A DNA stretch of 64,000 bases. Origin: Streptomyces sp. Edi2 (lineage in GTDB: Bacteria; Actinomycetota; Actinomycetes; Streptomycetales; Streptomycetaceae). The translations under genes were made by a program, and so were the position numbers. This document shows positions 51,602 to 59,494 of the stretch, piece by piece (within the stretch, counting starts at the first letter, position 1; the number at the start of each line of letters is the position of its first letter). The notes under the pieces are model-generated. The model saw only the letters and a list, made by a program, of their open reading frames with translations, ran no database searches and was not told where the DNA came from. Location: assembly GCF_040253635.1 (NCBI RefSeq), contig NZ_JBEJGX010000001.1, positions 264,741 to 328,740 of the forward strand. Direction: 5' to 3'.

Positions 51602-52542
51602 GTGGACATCGAGTACGCCGGCTACCTGGCCCTCAAGGCCGTGCTGCAGCGCGCGCACGCCGACCAGGAGCGGGCACCGGCCAGCGCCGCCCGCCAGGAG
51701 GCGTTCGCCGATCTGGAGCTGGAGGAGACGATCAAGCGGGAGTGGGCCGCCCGCCTGCCCGACCACGACGTCGCGGGCCTGCTGTGCGAGCTGGTAGCGA
51801 CCGTCCACGGCGCCGGCGGCGGGCTGTTCCGCTGGGCCCGCGCGGTCCGGTACGCGCTGGCGGGCCTGCTGCGCCGCGACGTCGAAGCGTCCTCCCCGAC
51901 GGCCGGGCACCTGGTCTTCGACGTCGACCTGGACGAGGTCCGCCTCCGCGATCCGGTGTTGCCCTTCCTGGGCCCGCTCCTGGCCCGGGCGGTCCTCGAC
52001 CTCGCAGCGACGGTCGCCGCGGCCGGTGTCCCCCTGGTCGAGCGGATGCGGGCGTGGCCGCGATCGACGCCGCGGATGCGCACCTGCACGACTGGCTGCT
52101 CGCCGCCCACCTGGCCGCGCACCCACCCGCCGCCGGCACCGACACCGCGGCCGCGGGCGCGGGGGAGTGGTGGGACCGGGCGGTCGAGGTCACCGTGCGG
52201 CTGCTGGCCGACCGCCCGCCGGCGGAAGGCGCCCGGCTGGCCGCCCTGGTGCTTGAGGACTGCCCACCCGAGCGGGCCGCCGACCTGGAACAGCGGGCGC
52301 GCGCGGCGCTCGGCCCGGTCCCCTCCGCAGCCGACATCGACAAGGCCCTGCCCGCCGGCGCCGACCAGGCCGACGGCGCGGCGGAGCCGCTCGCCTCCTG
52401 GCTGCGGGTGTGGGACTGGTCACCGGTCCTGCAGGCGCCGCTGCTGGCCGGCTTCGCCCCGCTGCTGGCCGCGCTGCGCCGCGTGAAGCCGGCCGGCCGG
52501 CCCGCCCGACCCGCGCGCCCCCGAGCACGCAGTGCCGGTTAA
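51602..52542 (+). pseudogene. Gene A/B: HEAT-like helical protein, frameshift
   Basis: Frame 1 from GTG 51602 (DIEYAGYLALKAVLQRAHAD ... VDLDEVRLRD ... VPLVERMR) loses coding character at 52050. Frame 2 continues with VAAIDAADAHLHDWLLAAHL ... LASWLRVWDWSPVLQAPLLA to TAA 52540. One extra G in the GGG at 52050-52052 would make one protein of about 313 aa of helical repeats. A related damaged copy lies at 46042. If the frameshift is real, frame 2 could start at its own GTG. Function unknown. Confidence 0.55.
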
Positions 52543-53065
52543 GTACACCGTCGCGCTGGAGGAGCAGGACCTCGCCCGGCTGGCCGCCGCGGCCGGCCCG
52601 CGCGCGGCGGCCGCCGCCTTGGCCGGCGCCGAGGATGCAGGCGCCGACGGCTACGCCACCGTGCTGCACCGCCTCGTGGAGGCCGACCCGGCTGCCTGGA
52701 CCGCCGACGTCCCCGGGGTCCTCGCCACCCTGGCTCTGCCGGAGCTCGGCGCGTTCTACCTCGCCGCCACCGCCCTCGCCGCGCGCCACCCCGACACCTT
52801 CCCGACCGGCCCGGTCCCGGCGGCCCTCGCCGCCCTCACGCTGCGCCGCTCCCTGCCCGCCTCCGCCGCCGGCCAACAGCCTTCCACCGCAGTGGTGTTC
52901 GCCGACCAGGCCGTGTTCTGGGGCGCTGGCGGTCATGCCTGCGCCCGCCCGCCGCTGGGCTGCCCCGGCGTCTGCTCGTCGTGTGCCGCCCGGTGTCTTC
53001 CCGGTCAGTCCGGTCCCCGCCGCCCTCCATCGATGTGGCGCTTAAGATTTGACTTCAAGCCTTGA
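52532..53065 (+). CDS. Gene C: helical protein, 3' end replaced
   Basis: GTG overlaps the end of gene B by 11 bp. VALEEQDLARLAAAAGPRAA, DPAAWTADVPGVLATLALPE, LGAFYLAATALAARHPDTFP are helical repeats like gene A/B. After about 52870 the frame becomes irregular and reads through the RNA-array promoter (last codons overlap TTGACT), so the natural 3' end is probably lost. A fragment of the same gene is at 45851. Confidence 0.5.
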   Translation: MPVKYTVALEEQDLARLAAAAGPRAAAAALAGAEDAGADGYATVLHRLVEADPAAWTADVPGVLATLALPELGAFYLAATALAARHPDTFPTGPVPAALAALTLRRSLPASAAGQQPSTAVVFADQAVFWGAGGHACARPPLGCPGVCSSCAARCLPGQSGPRRPPSMWRLRFDFKP

Positions 53066-53077
53066 TGTGAGTAGAGT
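53049..53077 (+). promoter_or_regulatory. Cassette promoter P21 of RNA array 1
   Basis: GCTTAAGAT, TTGACT, 17-bp spacer ending GAG, -10 TAGAGT. Drives the first tRNA-like array. Confidence 0.65.
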
Positions 53078-53150
53078 TGTGTATGTCAACGGGGGCGATC
53101 GATCCCGTTGGCGCCTGACGGGAGGGATCGGCCGGTCTGTGCCGTCAGGC

Positions 53151-53216
53151 AGGCTCGCAGCTGTGGAGCTGGCCCGGGGGGTACCCGGGCTGGGGGTTCG
53201 ACTCCCTCCGGGTCGC
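53151..53216 (+). ncRNA. tRNA-like unit 1 (array 1), no anticodon loop
   Basis: Acceptor-like stem GGCTCG/CGGGTC, a shrunken D-arm (GCT-GTGG-AGC) and a T-arm GGGGG-TTCGACT-CCCTC. The anticodon arm is replaced by a GC-rich hairpin GCCCGGG/CCCGGGC with a 5-nt loop. The acceptor-like stem differs from array 2 by a C-G to T-A exchange, keeping pairing. Confidence 0.55.
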
Positions 53217-53337
53217 GAAGTGTTGGTGTGTGCCCCTCCAGAGGCGCAGTCCCCGTTGAGAGGGCACGCACCGGCACGTTGTTCGGGCCTGGCTGATTGA
53301 TCCCCGGTCAGGTTGAAGGGGGGAGGACGCTCCCTCT

Positions 53338-53404
53338 GGGACGGTAGCTCAATGGTCAGAGCAGCCCTGCGGGGCTGGATACGGGTTCGAGTCCCGTCCG
53401 TTCA
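53338..53404 (+). ncRNA. tRNA-like unit 2 (array 1), no anticodon loop
   Basis: Acceptor-like stem GGACGG/CCGTTC, intact D-arm GCTC-AATGGTCA-GAGC and T-arm ACGGG-TTCGAGT-CCCGT. The anticodon position holds AGCCC-TGCG-GGGCT, a 5-bp stem with a UNCG-type tetraloop, and the variable loop is short. It cannot decode as drawn. Confidence 0.6.
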
Positions 53405-53571
53405 CGACGTGCTAGCGGGAAGGTGATGCTTCCCGGAACCGGGCCTGCTGGCACGCTTCGCCTGCGGCTCCTGGGGAGGAGCCAACGGCGGACCTGCCTC
53501 GGGTAGGGGAAGGTGATGGGCAAGCCCTTCGCGGGCCCTACCTGATCCGGTCCCCGACCGAGGCAGGACAT

Positions 53572-53646
53572 GCCCTCGTGGAGTAGTCCGGCTCATCTCA
53601 CCCCGTTCTCAGCGGGGAGACCGCGAGTTCGAATCCGCCGAGGGTA
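53572..53646 (+). tRNA. tRNA-Glu(CUC)-like
   Basis: Acceptor GCCCTCG/CGAGGGT (7 bp with one G-U), D-arm GAG...CTC with GG in the loop, anticodon arm CCCCG-TTCTCAG-CGGGG giving anticodon CTC, 5-nt variable loop. The T-stem is imperfect (GCGAG versus four bases CCGC). The D-arm AGTAGTCCGGC is unlike normal bacterial tRNA-Glu as I know it. Possibly functional, possibly degenerate. Confidence 0.55.
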
Positions 53647-53672
53647 CGCATTACCGCGCAACGCGCGTGCTG

Positions 53673-53744
53673 GCTCCTGTCGTTCAACGGAGAGGACACC
53701 GGACTACGGATCCGGAGATCGAGGTTCGAATCCTCGTAGGAGCA
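53673..53744 (+). tRNA. tRNA-Arg(ACG)
   Basis: Canonical cloverleaf: acceptor GCTCCTG/TAGGAGC with one G-U, D-arm GTTC/GGAC, anticodon arm CCGGA-CTACGGA-TCCGG (anticodon ACG), T-arm CGAGG-TTCGAAT-CCTCG, discriminator A. No encoded CCA. Reads Arg CGN codons. Confidence 0.85.
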
Positions 53745-53748
53745 CACC

Positions 53749-53775
53749 ACGGCCCCGGGTACGCCCCGGGGCCGT
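53749..53775 (+). terminator. Terminator of RNA array 1
   Basis: 11-bp perfect stem ACGGCCCCGGG with a 5-nt loop, 5 nt after the tRNA-Arg. Confidence 0.75.
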
Positions 53776-54635
53776 TCGCATGCCTGCGCCCGGCACCGCC
53801 GAGAACCTGCCCACGCCTGCTGGCTGACGCGGACTTCCTAGGCGACCCGCGGCGGCCCACCCCGCCCTCGACGCCGGCGGCCGGCGCCGGCCGCGGCGCC
53901 CCGTCTGCTGGAGCTGATTGCCGCCCGCCCCGGCCCGTGTTGTTCGCAGATCTGGTCTGACTGAGCAGGGACGAAGTGCTGGAGCTGCACGAACACCTCC
54001 GCGGTATTGCCGCCCTGACAGCCAAGCTCAGGGGCGCTGGGTCTCCTGACCTCATGAAACGGTCCGGCAGCGCCCTCTTCCCTTGGCCGGGATGGCGCTG
54101 CCGGACCCCTCCTCCACCCATCGACCGGCGCGGCGCGGCCGCGCGGAAGGGGCTTCGGCATGCCTCCCACATGGAGAGGGGCGCTGCCCACGGTAGCGCC
54201 CCCATGCGATGTGACGCGTGGGATTCACTCGCACGGCACAGGGCCGCGGCGGAGGCGGCTCGACGAGGGTGTGCGCCGCCATGCCCGCGGCGGCCTGCTT
54301 GGTGTGCTGCTCCATGCCCGGCAACGCCGCGGTGACCGTGCGGTGTTGCTCCCCGCCCGGCTGCTGCCGTCTGAGAGCTCCGGTCCCAGGGCCTCCCGCC
54401 GGCCGCTCGGCCCGTGCCGTTGCCGACCTGCCGGCGATGTGGTCCGAGTGCCCCGCGCTCGCGGTGCGCGGTTGACGCCGGCCCGTGTTGACGCCGTTGG
54501 CTGGCCGGGTGTTGCGGGGGAGCGGGCAACACCCTGCTTCCGCCCTCTGGCTGGCGGGTGTTCGTCACCCCGGCCGCTGGGCGGGCCGGGCGGTGATACT
54601 GCGGTGAGGCGACCCCGACCGGTACGGAGGAACAG
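53776..54635. other. Stretch without firm gene
   Basis: About 860 bp. A plus-strand frame near 53960-54060 (DEVLELHEHLRGIAALTAKL) may be a gene remnant. A perfect 14-bp hairpin (GGTCCGGCAGCGCC) lies at 54061-54107. The rest looks non-coding or decayed. Confidence 0.4.
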
Positions 54636-55145
54636 GTGGGTCAGGACGAGTTGCGGCATCCGGCGCTGACCGGCGCGCCCTGGCCGGTGATCGGCGTACG
54701 GGTACGCCGCGGAGACTGCGGCCCGCGGGCGGCGTCGTGGCGGCCGGCTCCGCGCACGGTGCTGGAGGATGTCCTGCTGCCCTGTACGTGGCCGGAGTTG
54801 GAGCGTCTCGCTGAGATCGCCACCGGCCGCAGCCGGGCCCGGGTGTACGTGCAGGACTTCGGCGCCGCCGAGCCGGAGCGGCGCCTGGTGCTGTGCCTGC
54901 GAGGCGCTGCCGGGGCCGTACGGGTCGAAGGCCCCCTGGCTCCCGTCGCCGAGCTCCTGGCAGCCCGGGCCCGCGCCGCTGTGCTGCGCGTCGCCGCGGT
55001 GCACCGCGAGGCCGGCCGCGTCGAGGATGCGCAGGTGTGGCGGGGGCGGGCCCGCGGGATCCTGAAGGACGGCCGGGCCGCTCGCCGCGGCCGGAGCGTG
55101 CGGGCCGCCTCGGCCGGACTGCCCACCCTCGGCCGGCACCCCTGA
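54636..55145 (+). CDS. Hypothetical 169-aa protein
   Basis: GTG with GGAGGA 4 nt upstream. RVYVQDFGAAEPERRLVLCL, APVAELLAARARAAVLRVAA and a basic end. A truncated, frameshifted copy is at 57795-58110. Helical C-terminal half. No family recognised; located between the two RNA arrays. Confidence 0.6.
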   Translation: MGQDELRHPALTGAPWPVIGVRVRRGDCGPRAASWRPAPRTVLEDVLLPCTWPELERLAEIATGRSRARVYVQDFGAAEPERRLVLCLRGAAGAVRVEGPLAPVAELLAARARAAVLRVAAVHREAGRVEDAQVWRGRARGILKDGRAARRGRSVRAASAGLPTLGRHP

Positions 55146-55387
55146 GCCGGCCGCCGTACGCTGCTGACCTGGTGGCGGCGGGACCAGCCCGGCCGCCGGG
55201 GAAGACACAGACGTCGCAGGGTCGAGCAGGGTCGGGGGCTGACCGGGTCATGCCGCGCCGGAGCCGGGCCACCTCGTGCGACTCCACCCGCAACGCCCCC
55301 GCCGCCACCCTGCCGCCCGTCAGTCGGCCCCGCCCGCGGCGTTGTCGAACCGCGAGGCGCAGAGTCCGCCCCGATGACAATTAAGAT

Positions 55388-55417
55388 TTGACGTGAGGCG
55401 CGGTTGTGGGATATTCT
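55388..55417 (+). promoter_or_regulatory. Cassette promoter P22 of RNA array 2
   Basis: ATTAAGAT, TTGACG, 18-bp spacer, -10 TATTCT. The upstream half matches the family; the -10 is diverged. Confidence 0.55.
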
Positions 55418-55493
55418 TTTGAATGTCGGAAGGGGGCGATCGACCCCTTCCTTCGTCAGACGGTGGGGAGCGGCCGATTCGCTTCCGTCTGGC

Positions 55494-55564
55494 AGGTCCG
55501 TAGCTCAGCCCGGTAGAGCGTCTCCCGTGTGGGGGAAGGCAGGGGTTCAAATCCCCTCGGATCG
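55494..55564 (+). ncRNA. tRNA-like unit 1 (array 2)
   Basis: Acceptor-like GGTCCG/CGGATC, normal D-arm GCTC-AGCCCGGTA-GAGC, T-arm AGGGG-TTCAAAT-CCCCT. The anticodon region TCTCCCGTGTGGGGGA folds best as a 6-bp stem with a GTGT tetraloop. A 7-nt-loop alternative (anticodon GTG) needs a mismatch and a 2-nt variable loop. Confidence 0.6.
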
Positions 55565-55687
55565 CGATGTGTTGGTGTGCGCCCCTCCAGAGGCGACGTC
55601 CCCGTTGAGAGGGCGCGTACCAGCACACAGAGCGAACCTGCCCGGTTGATCCCCGGTGCGGGTTGAAGGAGGGAAAGCGCGCCCTCT

Positions 55688-55754
55688 GGGACTCGTGGTG
55701 TCAGCAGCACGCCCCCGTGTGGGGGAAGAGCGGGAGCAGTACCCGCAGAGTTCA
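55688..55754 (+). ncRNA. tRNA-like unit 2 (array 2)
   Basis: Acceptor-like GGACTC/GAGTTC (two covarying pairs versus array 1). The central hairpin CCCCC-GTGT-GGGGG replaces the anticodon arm. The T-arm position has GCGGG-AGCAGTA-CCCGC, so the stem is kept but the TTCRA loop is lost. Confidence 0.5.
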
Positions 55755-55929
55755 CGACGTGTCAGCGGGAAGGTGATGCTTCCCCCGGCGGATCCGGTCC
55801 GCTGGCACGCGTCGCCGAAGGCTCCCGGGGAGGAGCCGACGGCGGCCCCGCCCCGGCCGGGGAAGGTGACGAGCAAGCCCGTTCGCGGGCCCCATCTGAT
55901 CCGGTCCCCGGCCGACGGCGGGAAACCAC

Positions 55930-56004
55930 GCCCTTGTGGAGTAGTCCGGCTAATCTCGCCCCCTCTCAAGGGGGAGACCGCGGGTTCGAATCCCGCCGAG
56001 GGTA
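55930..56004 (+). tRNA. tRNA-Glu(CUC)-like
   Basis: Acceptor GCCCTTG/CGAGGGT with G-U pairs, D-arm as in array 1, perfect T-arm GCGGG-TTCGAAT-CCCGC. The anticodon arm is one base short: CCCC-CTCTCAA-GGGG with a G-G mismatch at its base. The loop CTCTCAA is that of normal tRNA-Glu(CUC). Confidence 0.55.
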
Positions 56005-56207
56005 CGCACCAACGCGCACCACACGCGCGCTCGCTTGGCACTCCGGCCTCGACAGCGCGAACGCGCCGCCTCGCAGGAACACTCAACTCACCGCTTCCCC
56101 ACGAGTGGTGGCCCGGCCCCGTCGGGACGGATAGGCGACCCGCGCGGCCCCACACCGCGTACCGAGCAGATGCTCCGCGTAGACACCACACCAGAAGGGG
56201 GCGACGT

Positions 56208-56669
56208 GTGAAGACCATCCACGCCGCTGAGCTGCCAACGTGGGGCGCAGCCTGGCGGACGACACTCACCCTCGGCGAGGCCGCCGACCTCATCGGATTC
56301 GACTTGTACGGGGACGACGACCTCGGCGCCGAACTGACCCGGGCGAGAGTGCCGATCGACGAGATCGGCCTCCTTTACGCGCGGGAGGAGCTGGAAGCCA
56401 ACGATGCCGAAGACCGGTTTACGCCCCTGGAAGCTGGGCTCGACGCCGGCGGGCACGAAGTGCCGCCGGTGGTGGTCCTGCCCGGTGAGGGCCTGCGCGA
56501 CGGCGCACACCGGACCGCCCTTGCCGTAGAGCGGGGATGGACCCACGTAACCGCCTACGTTCCTGTCTCCCGCGTGAGTAATGGGGACGGGGGAGGTGGC
56601 CTGACGGCCAAGACATCGTTTCCGGCCCCGCCAGCGGTACCCGCCGGGCGGCCGACCGCCTCGTCATAG
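56208..56669 (+). CDS. ParB/Srx-fold nuclease-like protein
   Basis: 153 aa from GTG. VPPVVVLPGEGLRDGAHRTA, then LAVERGWTHVTAYVPV: the pattern of a strand followed by DGxHR and a helix is typical of ParB N-terminal/sulfiredoxin-fold proteins, where the Arg contacts nucleotide. No HTH follows, so this is a single-domain member. Weak ribosome site. It lies after RNA array 2. Family call moderate. Confidence 0.6.
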   Translation: MKTIHAAELPTWGAAWRTTLTLGEAADLIGFDLYGDDDLGAELTRARVPIDEIGLLYAREELEANDAEDRFTPLEAGLDAGGHEVPPVVVLPGEGLRDGAHRTALAVERGWTHVTAYVPVSRVSNGDGGGGLTAKTSFPAPPAVPAGRPTASS

Positions 56670-56684
56670 ACAAGGAAGCAGCAC

Positions 56685-57098
56685 ATGCAGCAACCGACCG
56701 ACCAGCCTTCCGTACTCGCCCAGTTCACGCCTTCGCTGCGTGTGGAGCGGTTCGACGAGGTGGTGCAGTACGACGACGCGATGACGGCGAAGCTGCCGCA
56801 GCGTACGTACGAGCGGCTATGGCAGGGGCAGTGCGGTCCGGACTTCACCGTCGAGGACGGCGAGACCGTCCGACCCGTCAGGCTGCGCGTCCGCTGGTTC
56901 CAGAACGGCGACGCCACGCCCCGATGGAACAGCATCGAGGTGACCGGCCATGTGGTCCTGCCCGACGAGGGCCTCGGTCGCCTGCCCGTCCGGGAGATCT
57001 GGACGCACCACCACGCCAGTCGGGGACAGGTCCCCGACTGGTTCCTCCAGTTTGTGAGCGCCAACCCCCCGGCACCGCGTACCACCACGGCCGGCTGA
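56685..57098 (+). CDS. Hypothetical 137-aa protein
   Basis: MQQPTDQPSVLAQFTPSLRV, YERLWQGQCGPDFTVEDGET, NSIEVTGHVVLPDEGLGRLP. Beta-rich soluble protein. AAGGAAG lies 6 nt before the ATG, 15 bp after the ParB-like gene, so probably one operon. No family recognised. Confidence 0.6.
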   Translation: MQQPTDQPSVLAQFTPSLRVERFDEVVQYDDAMTAKLPQRTYERLWQGQCGPDFTVEDGETVRPVRLRVRWFQNGDATPRWNSIEVTGHVVLPDEGLGRLPVREIWTHHHASRGQVPDWFLQFVSANPPAPRTTTAG

Positions 57099-57119
57099 CA
57101 TACAGCGGGGACCGCTCGC

Positions 57120-57270
57120 GGCCGCACCGGGGCCGCCTACGCCTACGCGAGAGAGCGCCGGGATGAGGCCCGTCGCTCCGGCGACCCGGCGGTGCCCGCC
57201 ACAGCGGCCCGCACGGCCACGACCCCGCTGCGCCGCACCGGCCGAACGGCCGAGGTCGCCGCCCGCCGGC
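57120..57270 (+). pseudogene. Fragment of TPR-regulator gene
   Basis: The frame RRDEARRSGDPAVPATAART then ATTPLRRTGRTAEVA matches AARSGDPVFLAAAARAAAT and PLRRTGRAGQALQLL in the 58437-59168 remnant. A short decayed duplicate. Confidence 0.5.
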
Positions 57271-57348
57271 GTCGCCGCCCGCCGGCGTCGCCGCCTTCGC
57301 CCGCCGACATCCTGCCTCCCGCACGTTTCCCTCACCCCTTGGAGGACC

Positions 57349-57735
57349 ATGCCTCACGTTGGATGGCTGCTGGACACGCTCGCCGAATGGGACCCCGATG
57401 CCGACCCGCACGACGAGGGGCCGGAGTTCGACTGGCACGACATTGATGGTCTCCTCAGCATGGCCCACAACGCGGGCGTCGTCTGGGCGCAGCCGCTGGC
57501 CATCTGGCCGTTGAACGCGCACGAGGCCCTGATCACACTCGATCTGCCCGACTGCGGGCCGCGCCTCTGTTCGCTGGTCGAGGAAGTCGCCTTCTACCTG
57601 CCCTCGCTGCCCAAGCGCACGGTGGCCGACGCCGTCTGGCACGCCCTCACCGCTGTCCGCGATACCGGAGCGAACCTGGTCGCCGAACTGGAACGCGCCT
57701 GCTCCTCATCGCAGGCGCCGTCCAGCACGTACTGA
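57349..57735 (+). CDS. Hypothetical acidic 128-aa protein
   Basis: MPHVGWLLDTLAEWDPDADP, FDWHDIDGLLSMAHNAGVVW, HEALITLDLPDCGPRLCSLV. Acidic, soluble. GGAGGA lies about 4 nt before the ATG. No family recognised. Confidence 0.6.
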   Translation: MPHVGWLLDTLAEWDPDADPHDEGPEFDWHDIDGLLSMAHNAGVVWAQPLAIWPLNAHEALITLDLPDCGPRLCSLVEEVAFYLPSLPKRTVADAVWHALTAVRDTGANLVAELERACSSSQAPSSTY

Positions 57736-57794
57736 CGAGCCCCGGCCCCGGCACGCTCGCCCCGGGCCGGCGCCCGCCGTACCGGGGAGCCTGA

Positions 57795-58110
57795 GCCTGA
57801 GCCGGGCCCGGGTCTACGTGCGCGACCTCGCCGAGCACGAGCCGGACGGCCGGCTCGTGCTGTGCCTGCGGGGCGCCCTGGGCGCGATCCAGGTGCAGGG
57901 CCCCCTGGCGCCCGTGGCCGACGTCCTGGCCGCCCGGACCCGCGCCGCCATGCTGCGCGTCGCCGCGCTGCACCGTGAGGCCGGCCGCCCCGAGGAGGCG
58001 CAGGCGTGGCGCGCGCGGGCCCGCCAACTCCTCAAGGACGGCCGTGCCGCCCGCCGCGGCCGAAGCGTGCGGGCCACCTCGGCCTGCCCACTCTCGGCGG
58101 GCGCCCCTGA
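57795..58110 (+). pseudogene. Truncated copy of the 54636 gene
   Basis: SRARVYVRDLAEHEPDGRLV, APVADVLAARTRAAMLRVAA and RAARRGRSVRATSA align with the C-terminal two thirds of the 169-aa protein. The 5' end is missing, and a 4-bp deletion near 58080 shifts the frame before the ancestral TGA at 58108. Confidence 0.6.
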
Positions 58111-58436
58111 ACCCGCCCGCGCAGCACCGCGTCGTCTTCGGCCGGTCGCCCCGGCCCATCCCGCGTCCGCCCCGGGCCGCGTTCCCGCGGCCTCCACTCT
58201 GCCGTCGCCCGCCCGTAACAGCCACTGCTCGCCCGCGCTCCGGGAGCCGGCGCCTCCAGCCCGCGCTGCGCCGTCGCCCGCCACGGCCGGTCCCGGCGCC
58301 GGCCTCGCCCGGTACTACGCCGTCCGCGGCCAGGAGCCGCGGGCGGCACGCGGGCGCCGGCCGTGGAGCGGGACGGCGGGCCCGCGCGGACGAGGCCGAG
58401 GAAACGGGACCGGGTGGCGCTGGCCACGCCGCGCGG

Positions 58437-59168
58437 GTGTGGGTGCTCGCTTCCCAGCTGGCGGTCAAGAACGCCGCCCTGGAGGAGGCGGGCGCGTTCG
58501 CGGCTCGGGCCGCAGCGGCGGCCGCCCGGTCGGGCGACCCGGTGTTCCTCGCGGCCGCGGCACGGGCAGCCGCCACGCCGCTGCGCCGTACGGGCCGCGC
58601 CGGCCAGGCCCTGCAGCTCCTGGCGCAGGCCCACGACCAGCTGGACGCCGTCCGCCGGCCGGGCCTGGCCGTGCTGGACGTGTCGGGGATGGTGGCCCTG
58701 TCCGCCGCCTACACCGCCGCGCAGGCCCGTATGCCGTCCATGGCGGGGGAGTTCGCCGACCGGGCCGAGCAGAGCACGGCGCGCCTCACCCACGCCGTGG
58801 CCGGGGCCCGGGTGCCCGCGGGCGAGCTGTCGCCGGCGCAGTGCGTCTTGTACCGGGTCGGGATCCACCGGGAGCTCGGCGACGTCGACAAGGCCCTCGC
58901 GTACGCGGTGCGCCTGGATCCCGCCGTACTGCCCACGCCGGAGCGCCGGGCCCGCGCGGCCACCGACACGGCCCGCGCGCTCCTGGCCGCCGGTGACGTG
59001 CCGGCCGCGTTCGACCAGCTGCAGCGGGTGGAACGGGCCGCGCCGCAGGAGGCACGCCGTCCCTCGGTACGCGCGCTGACCGCCGACGTCGCCGCCCGCC
59101 GGCCGGACCTGCCCGGCGTGAGGGCCTTCGCCCGCCGCACCGCCCCACCCCTACGCCTGACCACCTGA
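58437..59168 (+). pseudogene. 5'-truncated TPR regulator
   Basis: About 243 residues of helical repeats: VWVLASQLAVKNAALEEAGA, ARSGDPVFLAAAARAAATPL, RVGIHRELGDVDKALAYAVR, ALLAAGDVPAAFDQLQRVER. This is the C-terminal TPR-like region of Streptomyces XRE-type regulators with tetratricopeptides. The N-terminal HTH is not found upstream, where sequence is low-complexity. Likely a remnant. Confidence 0.55.
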
Positions 59169-59494
59169 TCGCCCCGGGCCGTCCCGCCCGTCGTGACCCG
59201 CCCGCGGCGCCGGCCCCGCGGCACCCGGCCCCCGCCGGCGTCCAGAAGTGTCCATTTCCGTCCAGCCGCATCCAGAACGGGCCCACAGAACCTCGTCGGG
59301 CCTGCTCGGTGTCACCCCGTGGTGTCCCCCTGGTGACCTGTGCTTTTCGACGTCGGCGGGCGTGACAGGCGCCGTACGGCCGGAGGCCGGCACCCGAGAC
59401 ACCCTGGACGGACGGCCGGCGCCCAGCCGGGCTGCTGCGCCCGCAGCCCGCGGTGCGCCCGGAAGGTGTTGCGAGCCCGAATCCTCCTTCGCCG
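59169..59494. other. Intergenic stretch
   Basis: About 325 bp with no supported gene; low coding signal. Confidence 0.45.

Larger units (their letters stand above)
53085..53748 (+). ncRNA. Structured RNA array 1 (tRNA-like units)
   Basis: A non-coding transcript unit. In order: leader hairpin 53088-53109 (AACGGG/CCCGTT), second hairpin near 53115-53148 (CCTGACGG/CCGTCAGG), tRNA-like unit 1, a long hairpin 53219-53277, tRNA-like unit 2, a hairpin domain from 53408 (GGGAAGGTGATGCTTCCC), a large stem-loop 53493-53567 (CCTGCCTCGG pairs with CCGAGGCAGG), a tRNA-Glu-like unit, and a canonical tRNA-Arg. The same order is repeated in array 2, with compensatory changes in several stems, which argues for conserved RNA folds. 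No ORF is plausible here. Confidence 0.7.
55424..56004 (+). ncRNA. Structured RNA array 2 (tRNA-like units)
   Basis: Paralog of array 1 with the same order of parts: leader hairpin 55428-55451 (GGAAGGGG/CCCCTTCC), hairpin CAGACGG/CCGTCTG, tRNA-like unit 1, the hairpin beginning GTTGGTGTGCGCCCCTCC, tRNA-like unit 2, GGGAAGGTGATGCTTCCC domain, a large stem 55854-55914 (CGGCCGGGGA/TCCCCGGCCG) with a GCCCG-TTCG-CGGGC hairpin inside, and a tRNA-Glu-like unit. The tRNA-Arg of array 1 is absent. Stem pairs change together relative to array 1. Confidence 0.7.

Noticed and set aside
53049..56004. CRISPR-like array in the repeated region
   Set aside because: The repeats are not evenly spaced or identical, and units fold as tRNA-like stems; no cas genes nearby.
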